A stretch of DNA of 32,160 nucleotides, taken from Chitinophagia bacterium. GTDB lineage: Bacteria; Bacteroidota; Bacteroidia; Chitinophagales; Chitinophagaceae. Below, one piece after another: positions 16,558 through 25,266 of the stretch; position 1 is the first letter of the stretch; each line of letters opens with the position of its first letter. The notes below the pieces were generated by a model. That model made no database searches, was not told the DNA's origin, and saw nothing but the letters and a program-made list of their open reading frames with translations. The position numbers and the translations under genes were made by a program. The stretch covers positions 1 to 32,160 of the forward strand of contig RFSD01000004.1 in the NCBI GenBank assembly GCA_009924165.1. Direction: 5' to 3'.

Positions 16558-18788
16558 TTACCTACTTCGCTTAAAAATTTAATGCGCATTATTTTAAGTT
16601 GCTCCCATGTGTAGTCATTTTCACTCAATTCTTGTTGTGCAATTTGCAATGAAGAAGTTTCGCAGCTTTTGAAATACTCTAAGATTTCTTCTTGATCATA
16701 TTCGTCTAACCATTCATCAATGGCATAATCTAAATTTAATTTAGTGCCACTTGCTGCAATGGTTTCCATTTCCTCCAACAAGCTATCTAGTCTTAGGTCT
16801 TTATTTTTTGCAATCGTTTCTAAAGGAATTTTTTTATCTACATTTTGAATGATATAAATCTTATTACTTGATTTATTTACCACGGATTTCATCACAAAAT
16901 CATCTGGCTTTTCGATATTGTAATCAATTACATATTGTTCAATAAGTTTGATAAACGCTTCGCCGTATTTAATGGACTTCCCCTTACTCACGCCTTGACA
17001 ACGCTCCAATTCTGTAAATGTGGTTGGATATAATGTCGCCATATCTTGTAATGATGTCTCCAGAAAAATTACGAATGGTGGTAAGCCAAGTTTTTTTGCA
17101 ACAACTTGACGAAGATCTTTCAATAATTCAAATAAACGATCGTCAGTGGTAACAGCATCTTCGGCCACTTCGCTTTCCTCGTCGTCCCCTAATTCGGCGG
17201 CAAAAACATTTTGCAAGACCACCAAAAATGAACTAGGTTTTTTCAAGAACTTTTGACCTTTTGCAGTCAGTTTTAATAGGCCGTATTCTTCGATGTCTTT
17301 TTCGATCAATTCTTCAAGCATTGCCTGACGAATCAAACTGTTCCAAAATAAGTCATCATGCGTTTTTCCAATACCAAAAACAGGCAATTTTTCGTGGCGA
17401 TACAAACCAATCTGAGGCGTGTAATGCCCCGTAATAATTTGCACGACATAAGCAGCAACAAATCTTTCATCCAATGCCTGTATCGTTTGTAATAATTGAA
17501 CTAATTCTGATTTTGCTTGGAATTGTTCTTTTGGATGTAAGCAATTATCACATTTGCCACAATTTTTATCGGGCCATGATTCTCCAAAATAATGTAGCAA
17601 ACTTCGTCTTCTGCAAACACCACTCTCAGCAAATGCCACAGTTTCATCAATTAATTGTGCACCCACTTCTCTTTCACTCAAAGGCTTGTCTCTTAAAAAG
17701 TGTTCTAATTTAGATACATCTTTTTGTGAGTAATATAAAATACAATTCCCTTCCAAACCATCTCTTCCAGCCCTGCCTGTCTCTTGGTAATAATTCTCAA
17801 TAGACTTAGGAATATTATAATGAATCACAAAGCGAATATCTGGTTTATCAATCCCCATACCAAATGCAATAGTCGCTACAATCACCTGCACGTCTTCGTT
17901 TAAAAATTGATCCTGTCTTTCTGCACGTAATTTTTGATCTAACCCAGCATGGTATGCGACTGCTTTAATATTATTTGCTTTTAAAAGATCTGCAAGTTCT
18001 TCTGTCGTTTTTCGATTCAGGGTATAAATAATACCGCTTTTCTTTTTATGCTTTGTAATATATTTTACAATGCTTTTAACAGTCTGATCCTTTTTAATTT
18101 TCGGCTGCACTTCGTAATAGAGATTTTCCCTATTAAAAGATGAAATTAAAATTTCTGGATGATTAAGTGATAAGTTTTTTACAATATCACTTTGTACTTT
18201 AGGTGTGGCTGTTGCAGTCAATGCAATAATGGGCGCAGCTGGATTGATCTCTTCCATCATCTCTTTTAAACGACGGTATTCAGGTCTAAAATCGTGCCCC
18301 CATTCTGAAATACAATGGGCTTCGTCCACTGCAAAAAAAGATACTTTCAAGTCGCTAAAAAAATCAAGGTTTTCTTGTTTTGTCAAAGTCTCAGGCGCAA
18401 CATATAATAATTTGGTCTTGCCACTTAAAAGATCTTCTTTGACAACTTTGATCTGTCCTTTATTTAAAGAAGAATTTAAAAAGTGGGCAACTTCGTCATG
18501 CTCACTATATCCTCTAATAAGATCTACTTGATTCTTCATTAAGGCAATCAGCGGGGATACAACAATAGCACATCCTTCCAACATCATTGCTGGTAATTGA
18601 TAGCACAAACTCTTTCCCCCGCCTGTGGGCATGATTACAAAAGTGTCCCTGCCACTTAATAGGGATTGGATAGCTTGTTCTTGGGTACCCTTGAACTCGG
18701 AGAAGCCAAAATATTGCTCTAAAGCCGCTAGTATCTCCTTGTTTTGAGGTATAGTGGTCTTTTTAATCGTTTTTTTAGGCGTGGGCAT
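16554..18788 (-). CDS. recQ: ATP-dependent DNA helicase RecQ
   Basis: A 3'-5' superfamily 2 helicase for recombination and replication-fork repair. Of its 744 residues, the helicase core contains Walker A PTGGGKS (54-60), the DEAH box (155-158) with the RecQ-specific aromatic loop AHCISEWGHDFRPEY, ALTATATP (motif III) and motif VI with QETGRAGRDG. The zinc-binding region has the cysteine set CRRR...CGKCDNC, followed by RQC winged-helix and an HRDC domain (about 545-620). About 120 further residues resemble the helix-turn-helix tail of Bacteroidota RecQ proteins (HTH_40-like), which makes it longer than E. coli RecQ. It is divergent from kdsD. The upstream gap contains a 15-base dyad. Confidence 0.97.
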   Translation of the reverse strand: MPTPKKTIKKTTIPQNKEILAALEQYFGFSEFKGTQEQAIQSLLSGRDTFVIMPTGGGKSLCYQLPAMMLEGCAIVVSPLIALMKNQVDLIRGYSEHDEVAHFLNSSLNKGQIKVVKEDLLSGKTKLLYVAPETLTKQENLDFFSDLKVSFFAVDEAHCISEWGHDFRPEYRRLKEMMEEINPAAPIIALTATATPKVQSDIVKNLSLNHPEILISSFNRENLYYEVQPKIKKDQTVKSIVKYITKHKKKSGIIYTLNRKTTEELADLLKANNIKAVAYHAGLDQKLRAERQDQFLNEDVQVIVATIAFGMGIDKPDIRFVIHYNIPKSIENYYQETGRAGRDGLEGNCILYYSQKDVSKLEHFLRDKPLSEREVGAQLIDETVAFAESGVCRRRSLLHYFGESWPDKNCGKCDNCLHPKEQFQAKSELVQLLQTIQALDERFVAAYVVQIITGHYTPQIGLYRHEKLPVFGIGKTHDDLFWNSLIRQAMLEELIEKDIEEYGLLKLTAKGQKFLKKPSSFLVVLQNVFAAELGDDEESEVAEDAVTTDDRLFELLKDLRQVVAKKLGLPPFVIFLETSLQDMATLYPTTFTELERCQGVSKGKSIKYGEAFIKLIEQYVIDYNIEKPDDFVMKSVVNKSSNKIYIIQNVDKKIPLETIAKNKDLRLDSLLEEMETIAASGTKLNLDYAIDEWLDEYDQEEILEYFKSCETSSLQIAQQELSENDYTWEQLKIMRIKFLSEVGN

Positions 18789-18844
18789 CTTAATAAGCTT
18801 AAAATCAACCGTTTACTATCTAAATCTACTATTAAGTTAACGCA

Positions 18845-18859
18845 TTTTGTTGAACAAAA
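18845..18859. promoter_or_regulatory. 15-base dyad between recQ and kdsD
   Basis: TTTTGTT-G-AACAAAA is a perfect odd-length palindrome in the 174-base divergent gap (18789-18962). It could be an operator for recQ or kdsD. AT-rich sequence yields such dyads by chance fairly often, so confidence is low. Confidence 0.25.
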
Positions 18860-18941
18860 GTTCACTAAAAAGCATAATTTTTTAAAATAAACCTTTTAAC
18901 AAAGGATAGATTAAAAAATGACTATAAAGTTAACGAAGTAT

Positions 18942-18949
18942 TACCTTTG
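18942..18949 (+). promoter_or_regulatory. -7 box for kdsD-manC
   Basis: TACCTTTG is a perfect TAnnTTTG match 13 bases before the ATG at 18963. It falls inside the longer open frame that begins at 18918, so the upstream ATG cannot be used by a transcript from this promoter. Confidence 0.6.
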
Positions 18950-18962
18950 CTCCATCTATACA

Positions 18963-19931
18963 ATGCCTATGTCATCTGAGATTAAATCCATTGCCAAAAA
19001 CGCTTTATTGATTGAATCAAAAGCGGTTGCAGGATTGGAAAAGTTTATAAACGACCAATTTGTTGCAGCTGTTGAAGCGGTGATCGCATCCAAAGGTCGT
19101 TTTATTATTAGTGGCATTGGTAAAAGTGCCATTATCGCACAAAAAATTGTAGCTACTTGTAATTCTACTGGAACCCCTGCAATGTACCTTCATGCTGCAG
19201 ATGCCATTCATGGAGACTCGGGAATGATTGGACCAGAAGATGTCGTGATGATTATTAGTAAGAGTGGTGAGAGTCCTGAAATTAAATTATTAGTGGATTT
19301 AATAACCCATTTTGGTAATCCATTGATTGCCATGGTTGGTAATGTAGATAGTTATTTAGGAAAGGCCACTTCGCTAGTTATTAATACAACTGTAGATCAA
19401 GAAGCATGTATTCATAATTTAGCACCCACATCCTCTACCACGGCGCAAATGGTAATGGGCGATTTAATGGCCATTGCGTTTATGGAATTAAAGGGTTTTA
19501 ATTCCAAAGATTTTGCCAAATTTCACCCAGGGGGTAATCTTGGTAAAAGATTAACCTTAACAACGGGTGCCATTGCAAAACAAAATACCCAACCAAGTGT
19601 ACTAGCATCCACAAGTTTGAAAGAAGTCATTAATGCTATATCAAAAAGTAGGATGGGCGCAACAGTGGTTTTAGATGATTCTGGCACTATTATTGGCATG
19701 ATTACAGATGGCGATATTCGCAGAATGTTAGAACAACATAATAGTATACAAGATCTTAATGCTGCTGATATTTTTCATAAAAAGCCAATTACAATTTCCT
19801 CCAACACCTTGGCCATTGAAGCATTTGATTTAATGAAAGCGCATGACATTAGTCAATTGATTGTTGCTGACGAAGGTCAGTATAAAGGAATGATACACAT
19901 GCACGATTTAATGAAAGAGGGGATTTTATAA
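18963..19931 (+). CDS. kdsD: Arabinose-5-phosphate isomerase (KdsD/KpsF type)
   Basis: Interconverts ribulose-5-phosphate and arabinose-5-phosphate, the first step towards Kdo for lipopolysaccharide. The chosen ATG gives 322 residues, the family norm; a second ATG two codons later is equally possible. Residues about 30-180 are a SIS sugar-isomerase domain with SGIGKS, HGDSGMI, ISKSGESPE and the C-terminal signature KFHPGGNLGKRL. Two CBS domains follow (about 205-320: MGATVVLDDSGTIIGMITDGDIRR and AHDISQLIVADEGQYKGMIHMHDL). The upstream ATG at 18918 is rejected because the -7 box lies inside it. manC follows after 9 bases, so the two form a surface-sugar operon. Confidence 0.94.
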   Translation: MPMSSEIKSIAKNALLIESKAVAGLEKFINDQFVAAVEAVIASKGRFIISGIGKSAIIAQKIVATCNSTGTPAMYLHAADAIHGDSGMIGPEDVVMIISKSGESPEIKLLVDLITHFGNPLIAMVGNVDSYLGKATSLVINTTVDQEACIHNLAPTSSTTAQMVMGDLMAIAFMELKGFNSKDFAKFHPGGNLGKRLTLTTGAIAKQNTQPSVLASTSLKEVINAISKSRMGATVVLDDSGTIIGMITDGDIRRMLEQHNSIQDLNAADIFHKKPITISSNTLAIEAFDLMKAHDISQLIVADEGQYKGMIHMHDLMKEGIL

Positions 19932-19940
19932 AACATATCT

Positions 19941-21026
19941 ATGCAAAACAAAAATCACTATGTAGCCATTATGGCTGGAGGTATTGGAAGTCGTTTTTGG
20001 CCAATGAGTAGGACCGCTCTTCCTAAACAATTTTTAGATGTTTTGAATACTGGTAAAACATTGGTACAATGGACCTATGAACGTTATGCAAAATTTATTC
20101 CTGCCGAAAATATTTTTATTGTTACATCCGAAGAGTATGTTGACATTGTAAAAGAACAATTACCAATCTTACCTGTTGAAAATATTTTAGCAGAACCTAG
20201 CAAAAAAAATACAGCGCCATGTATTGCCTATATCTCATTTAAATTGGCACAAATGAATCCAGATGCAAAATGTATCGTTGCGCCAAGTGATCATTTAATT
20301 TTAGAAGAGGAACGTTTTCAATCTATTGCATTACAAGCTTTGGATTTCGTAGATAATATTAAAGCACTAGCCACTTTAGGGATTCAACCTACACACCCTA
20401 ACACCGGCTATGGTTATATCCAATTTGAAGGACTAGAAGTAGCTAAGGATGTCTATAAAGTAAAAACCTTTACCGAGAAACCAGATTTAGAAATTGCTAA
20501 ATCCTTTTTAGCTAGTGGTGATTTTTTATGGAACGCAGGAATTTTTGCTTGGAGCATTAGTAATATTTTAACTGCTTTCGAAAAGTATCAACCAGAAATG
20601 TTTGAATTATTTGATCAAGAGAAGCAACATTTTAATACACCAAAAGAGCATGGCGCAATTCAAAGAATCTATCCACTGTGTACCAATATTTCTATTGACA
20701 TCGCGATCATGGAAAAGGCAAATAACGTATATGTAATGCCAGCTTCGTTTGGATGGAGTGATCTTGGAACATGGAACAGTGCTTATGAGAATATGGAGAA
20801 AGATTATTTAGGCAATGCTGTTGCTTCTGATAATGTGATTGTGATTGATGCTACAAAATGTATGATCAATTCACCAAAAGACAAACTAGTGTTAGTTCAG
20901 GGATTAGATGACTTTATTGTGATTGATACAAAGGATGTATTATTGATTTGTAGTAAGGATAAAGAACAATCTATTAAAGAATATGTAGCCGAAGTAAAGC
21001 GAAACAAAGGAGATAAATATATTTAA
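19941..21026 (+). CDS. manC: Mannose-1-phosphate guanylyltransferase
   Basis: Makes GDP-mannose from mannose-1-phosphate and GTP for polysaccharide, O-antigen or glycoprotein synthesis. The protein is 361 residues, the short monofunctional form without the cupin phosphomannose isomerase domain. The nucleotidyltransferase motif MAGGIGSRFWPMSR (11-24) with LPKQFLD is complete. Further family motifs are APSDHLI, PNTGYGYIQ, TEKPD and FLWNAGIFAW, and the C-terminal beta-helix-like region includes SFGWSDLGTWNS. It sits 9 bases after kdsD and both supply activated sugars for the envelope. The next gene on the strand is the truncated KASIII gene, 52 bases later. Confidence 0.95.
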   Translation: MQNKNHYVAIMAGGIGSRFWPMSRTALPKQFLDVLNTGKTLVQWTYERYAKFIPAENIFIVTSEEYVDIVKEQLPILPVENILAEPSKKNTAPCIAYISFKLAQMNPDAKCIVAPSDHLILEEERFQSIALQALDFVDNIKALATLGIQPTHPNTGYGYIQFEGLEVAKDVYKVKTFTEKPDLEIAKSFLASGDFLWNAGIFAWSISNILTAFEKYQPEMFELFDQEKQHFNTPKEHGAIQRIYPLCTNISIDIAIMEKANNVYVMPASFGWSDLGTWNSAYENMEKDYLGNAVASDNVIVIDATKCMINSPKDKLVLVQGLDDFIVIDTKDVLLICSKDKEQSIKEYVAEVKRNKGDKYI

Positions 21027-21078
21027 ATTACCTATCTTAGAGTGGTTGGGATTTTGCTAATCAAAAAATACCCCCTCT

Positions 21079-21952
21079 ATGGCAACCATTATTACAGGCG
21101 GCTAAATTAGCGATCGAGGCTGCAGGAATAGATCCTGAAACAATTGATCAAATTATTGTAGCACATAATTTTGGAGACGTACAAAATGGCACCATTCAAT
21201 CAGATGCTATTCCTGCAATAGCATCAAGAGTGAAACATCATTTAGGCATTGTCAATCCCAACTGTATAGCGTACGATATCTTATTTGGCTGTCCTGGTTG
21301 GATACAAGGTGTCATTCAAGCAGATTCTTTTATTAAATCGGGTATGGCAAAAAGATGTTTAGTGATTGGAGCAGAGACACTAAGCAGGGTCATAGACCAG
21401 CACGATCGAGATAGTATGATATTTAGTGATGGAGCTGGGGCATGTATTGTGGAGCATAGTGATGATCCTAATCAGGGTATCTTAGCCTTTAGTGTACAAA
21501 GCCATTGTAATGAAGAAGCCTATTTTTTATATTTGGGTAAATCAAATCATCCCCAAGCAGATGATACAACAAGGTATATAAAAATGAAAGGCCGAAAAGT
21601 GTATGAGTATGCCATTAAGAATGTGCCAATTGCCATGAAAGCTTGTATCGAAAAAGCTGGAGTGGGTATACATGAAGTGAAAAAATTCTTCCTACATCAA
21701 GCCAACGAAAAAATGGATGAAGGCTTTATTAAGGCATTGTATAAATTATATGATATAAAGGCTATCCCGGCAGACATCATGCCTATGAGTATCCACGAAT
21801 TAGGTAATAGTTCCGTAGCAACTATTCCAACTTTATATGACCTAGTACTTAGAGGAAAATATTCAGAACATCAATTAGAAAAAGGCGATGTCGTAATTTT
21901 TGCATCTGTTGGTGCAGGCATGAATATCAACGCAATTTGCTATCGACTCTAA
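21079..21952 (+). pseudogene. N-terminally deleted 3-oxoacyl-ACP synthase III-like (FabH/KASIII) gene
   Basis: From 21095 to the stop a single frame encodes about 285 codons of a KASIII thiolase-fold protein: AAKLAIEAAGIDPETID, IIVAHNFGDV, the catalytic cysteine in LFGCPGWIQG, the histidine in FLHQANEKM and the asparagine in HELGNSSVATIP. Family members run about 330-350 residues and have roughly 60 more at the front. That part is missing, and the frame has no ATG, GTG or TTG before a GTG at 21230, already deep in the fold. An ATG at 21079 in another frame reads MATIITGG then stop, which looks like the normal first strand of such proteins. A frame-breaking deletion of about 60 codons near 21097-21103 explains both. 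An assembly error is the main alternative. The stop overlaps purF by 4 bases. Confidence 0.75.
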
Positions 21953-23796
21953 TAGCCTCTTTGGTTATTGCCCTCAATGTAATTAGTATATGCTTTATTA
22001 CAAACTTTATTGCCACCTGGTGTTGGATAGTTACCAGTAAAATACCAATCACCTGTATTGGTAGGACAGCATGCATGCAATCCTTCAATGGTCTGATAAA
22101 TCACTTCTACAGGAATTTGAATATTATCTGGCGTGATGAGTTGCGCAATTTTATCTGAAATTTCTTCTGTTGTAAAAGGCTTGTACAATTCACGTACCAC
22201 ATTTTCTGTATGTAGTTCGTTTTTTGCTTCAAGTGCTTTGATCTTTTGATATATATCATTCATTATCTGCTCCATACCTCTTTCTTTCAACAAGGCAATA
22301 GCAGCTTTGAATGCAATAAAATCGCCCATCTTACTCATATCAATACCGTAACAATCAGGGTACCTGATTTGAGGTGCAGATGAAACCACAATGATCTTTT
22401 TTGGAGAAAGTCTGGATAGCATTCTAACGATGCTTTCTTTTAAAGTGGTCCCTCTAACAATACTATCATCTATGACCACCAAACTATCTTCATTTTTACG
22501 CACTGTACCATACGTGATATCATAGACATGTTGCACCATCTCATTTCGGTTCGCATCTTCAGTAATGAATGTTCTTAATTTGACATCTTTGATGGCAATT
22601 TTTTCTTGACGAATTTTTCGATTCACCATCTCACCTAATTTATCCGCGTCTACGTCTTTACCCCAACTCAAAATACGTTCTACTTTAATGGCATTCAAGT
22701 ATTCTTCCATTCCTTTTATCAATCCATAAAATGCCACTTCAGCAGTATTTGGGATATAAGAGAAAATCGTATTCTTTAAATCTTTTTCAATTCTATCTAA
22801 AACAATTTTACTCAAGTAATGTCCGAGGGCGATACGCTCTCTGTAAATTTTTTCATCGCCGCCTCTAGAAAAATAAATACGCTCAAAAGAACAAGCCCTT
22901 CTTTCTTTTGGTGCAACAATTTGTTCTATGGTGTATCCGCCTTTATCGTCAATAATTAAAGCATTACCCGGCATTAATTCATGTACTTCATTTTCGCCTA
23001 CATTAAATGTGGTACGTATAGCTGCTCTTTCACTAGCAGCTACAATCACTTCGCCATCAATATAATAATAAGCTGGACGGATACCATGCGCATCACGCAT
23101 GATAAAGCTATACCCATTGCCCACAAGTCCACCAATGGTAAAGCCCCCATCAAACATCGGCACGGATTGCTTTAATACTTCTGCTATATTTGGACAATTA
23201 GGATTTTTTGTTTCTTCAATAACTAAAAAGTGATGGATCACTTCCATCATCGCTGCTAAGTCGCTTTGTTTTTCAAAAGGACCTGGATCATATTGAATTT
23301 GTTTGAACAATTCATCTGTATTCACCAAATTGAAATTACCTGCTAATGCAAGGTTTTTTCCTGGTACTAAATTTCTCTTTATAAATGGATGGCAAAATTC
23401 AACATTGTTCTTGCCTTGAGTCCCATACCTTAAATGTCCTAGTAACAATTCACCCATAAAAGGCAAATGCCCTTTCATTAACCCTGGGTGCTTGGTAATA
23501 TCTGGTTGTAATTTTTCTAGTTCTTGTATTTCTTGTCCTACTTTAAAAAATAAATCAGCAATAGGTTGCTGTGCACTACTTCTTAATCTATATAAAAAAG
23601 GATTGCCTGCTTCTATATCTAGTTTAACAGTTGCAATCCCTGCGCCATCTTGACCACGATTGTGTTGCTTCTCCATCAAAAGGTATAACTTATTTAGACC
23701 GTAGGTAACTGACCCCCTATTTTGTAAATAGTAGGAGAAAGGTTTTCTTAACCTAATGAATGCTAAGCCACATTCGTGTTTGATTTCGTCGCTCAT
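21949..23796 (-). CDS. purF: Amidophosphoribosyltransferase (PurF-like, long form)
   Basis: Catalyses the first committed step of purine synthesis: glutamine plus PRPP gives phosphoribosylamine. The N-terminal class II glutamine amidotransferase domain begins at Cys9 (HECGLAF), so a short propeptide would be removed to expose the nucleophile. RGQDGAGIA, HLRYGTQG and the oxyanion GNFNLVN follow. The C-terminal phosphoribosyltransferase domain has the PRPP loop VVIDDSIVRGTT. At 615 residues it is about 100 longer than E. coli PurF. The extra C-terminus holds CCPTNTGDWYFTGNYPTPGG, which I associate with the long Bacteroidota form. Because some genomes carry two PurF versions, this may not be the only one. 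It follows the SurA-like gene by 10 bases. Confidence 0.9.
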   Translation of the reverse strand: MSDEIKHECGLAFIRLRKPFSYYLQNRGSVTYGLNKLYLLMEKQHNRGQDGAGIATVKLDIEAGNPFLYRLRSSAQQPIADLFFKVGQEIQELEKLQPDITKHPGLMKGHLPFMGELLLGHLRYGTQGKNNVEFCHPFIKRNLVPGKNLALAGNFNLVNTDELFKQIQYDPGPFEKQSDLAAMMEVIHHFLVIEETKNPNCPNIAEVLKQSVPMFDGGFTIGGLVGNGYSFIMRDAHGIRPAYYYIDGEVIVAASERAAIRTTFNVGENEVHELMPGNALIIDDKGGYTIEQIVAPKERRACSFERIYFSRGGDEKIYRERIALGHYLSKIVLDRIEKDLKNTIFSYIPNTAEVAFYGLIKGMEEYLNAIKVERILSWGKDVDADKLGEMVNRKIRQEKIAIKDVKLRTFITEDANRNEMVQHVYDITYGTVRKNEDSLVVIDDSIVRGTTLKESIVRMLSRLSPKKIIVVSSAPQIRYPDCYGIDMSKMGDFIAFKAAIALLKERGMEQIMNDIYQKIKALEAKNELHTENVVRELYKPFTTEEISDKIAQLITPDNIQIPVEVIYQTIEGLHACCPTNTGDWYFTGNYPTPGGNKVCNKAYTNYIEGNNQRGY

Positions 23797-23806
23797 GATG
23801 AAATTT

Positions 23807-25198
23807 CTAGTATGTTTTTTCCTTTACAATTGCATTTGCCACTTTTGTCCAATCTGTCAATTCTTTACAAGCTTGGAAATCGTTGTCTATAAATACATAG
23901 TAATTAGGTACTTTATCTTTAAACCAAGATTCTAGCACTTTTGCTTTTTTCTCTTCAAGAGCCCTTAAAGAAATACGGTTATAATCTTCTCTTAAATTCT
24001 CTTTATGTGGTTCTGTTCTTTCTTTGTAATAAACAATTCGAACAGTTTTTCTTCCTCTATCATCTACATACAATTGAGGTTGTGAAATATCACCTGGCTT
24101 CATATTTTGAATCAAGACCACCATCTCTTTATCCAACTGGTCAAAATTGATATAAGTGGACCCATCACGACCAGTTACAGCGCCACCACTGAATTTACTA
24201 GATTCGTCATCACTGAATTTGTTCACTGCCTCACCAAAGCTAGTTTTGTTTTCTAAAATTGCCTTTCTAACACTGTCTAATATATGTTTTGTCTCATTGA
24301 TCTCGTCATTGGTGATTGGAGGGATTCTTAAAATATGCTTTACAACAGCATCATCTCCAGATCTAGAAATCAACTGAATGATATGGTATCCAAATTTTGA
24401 TTTCACAGGAGCAGAAATCTGACCTTCTTTTAATCTAAAAGATGCCGCCATAAAAGCTGGATCAAATTCTCTTACGTTTCTGTTTAAACTAAATTGACCT
24501 AGATTTTCTTTTGAACTAGGATCTTCAGAATATAATTTCACCAATTGTTCAAACTTATTCACACCACTTTCTACTTGCTTTCGGTATTCCAACATTTGTT
24601 GAATCACATATTCTTCGATATCACGATTTGCTTTCGGGTGCATGATGATTTCCGAGATCTGCACTTCACTTTCATACAAAGGCAAACTGTCTACTGGAAT
24701 TTTTGCATAAAAAGCTTTTACCTCATTTGGTGTAATCTTTACTTTGTCAATAATTTTATTCTGCATTTCCTCCGCCAAACGTTGTTCTTTAATCAAAAGT
24801 CTAAAATCATCTTTCAACTGAAAGATAGACCTTCCAGCAACTTCTTCTAAGACTTCCTTTGAACCAAATTGTTGTATGAAATTTCGAATACGGCCATCAA
24901 TAGCCACTTCAATTTCTTCCTCTGTAATTAATATAGAATCTTTTTCGGCTTGTAATACTAAAGCTTTTCGAATCAACTGCCCTTCGATTACCTGACAAGG
25001 CGTTGGTAATTCAATATTTTCTTGACCCTGTGCTTGTCTCTTATAATCTGCAAGTGCATTGTCTACATCGGAACGCAGAATATATTTATCACCCACTGTG
25101 GCAATAATTTTATCTGCTAAAACTTTTTTGATTTGAGCTGTTGCTGTACTAGCAATAACAATTAAGACTAAGGCGAATACGATGCGAACTATTTTCAT
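23807..25198 (-). CDS. SurA-like periplasmic peptidyl-prolyl isomerase
   Basis: A periplasmic parvulin-type isomerase and chaperone, probably for outer-membrane proteins. The ATG at 25198 gives a signal peptide MKIVRIVFALVLIVIASTATAQ; a TTG one codon earlier is not needed. The 463 residues comprise a SurA N-terminal helical domain (ADKIIATVGDKYILRSDV, about 28-45, up to 170), a first PPIC domain (about 180-290, with SEIIMHPKA, EDPSSKENLGQFS and FGYHIIQLI) and a second, more divergent one (about 290-390, with FSGGAVTG). It lies 68 bases downstream of infB across a hairpin and 10 bases upstream of purF, so it is probably co-transcribed with purF and perhaps reached by infB read-through. Confidence 0.9.
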   Translation of the reverse strand: MKIVRIVFALVLIVIASTATAQIKKVLADKIIATVGDKYILRSDVDNALADYKRQAQGQENIELPTPCQVIEGQLIRKALVLQAEKDSILITEEEIEVAIDGRIRNFIQQFGSKEVLEEVAGRSIFQLKDDFRLLIKEQRLAEEMQNKIIDKVKITPNEVKAFYAKIPVDSLPLYESEVQISEIIMHPKANRDIEEYVIQQMLEYRKQVESGVNKFEQLVKLYSEDPSSKENLGQFSLNRNVREFDPAFMAASFRLKEGQISAPVKSKFGYHIIQLISRSGDDAVVKHILRIPPITNDEINETKHILDSVRKAILENKTSFGEAVNKFSDDESSKFSGGAVTGRDGSTYINFDQLDKEMVVLIQNMKPGDISQPQLYVDDRGRKTVRIVYYKERTEPHKENLREDYNRISLRALEEKKAKVLESWFKDKVPNYYVFIDNDFQACKELTDWTKVANAIVKEKTY

Positions 25199-25225
25199 CA
25201 AATATAAATTAAGGGTCTAAGTTCC

Positions 25226-25252
25226 GATAGCTGGAGCAATGCTCCAACTATC
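25226..25252 (-). promoter_or_regulatory. Hairpin between infB and the SurA-like gene
   Basis: Arms 25226-25237 and 25241-25252 (GATAGTTGGAGC / GCTCCAGCTATC on the transcribed strand, one G-U pair) with a 3-base loop ATT. Outer TAAG/CTTA can pair further across an internal loop. No T-run follows in the direction of transcription, so it is not a canonical terminator. A role in mRNA processing, stability or partial termination is possible. Confidence 0.45.
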
Positions 25253-25266
25253 AAATCTTAATTTTT

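Noticed and set aside
21061-21078. A-run then C-run before the truncated KASIII ATG as a possible programmed frameshift site
   Set aside because: It lies upstream of the ATG and the missing ~60 residues cannot be supplied by a frameshift. A deletion explains the data better.
25199-25206. TATATTTG directly touching the ATG of the SurA-like gene (minus strand), a perfect -7 match
   Set aside because: Transcription would begin inside the signal peptide codons, and no later start gives a signal peptide. Probably chance in AT-rich DNA.
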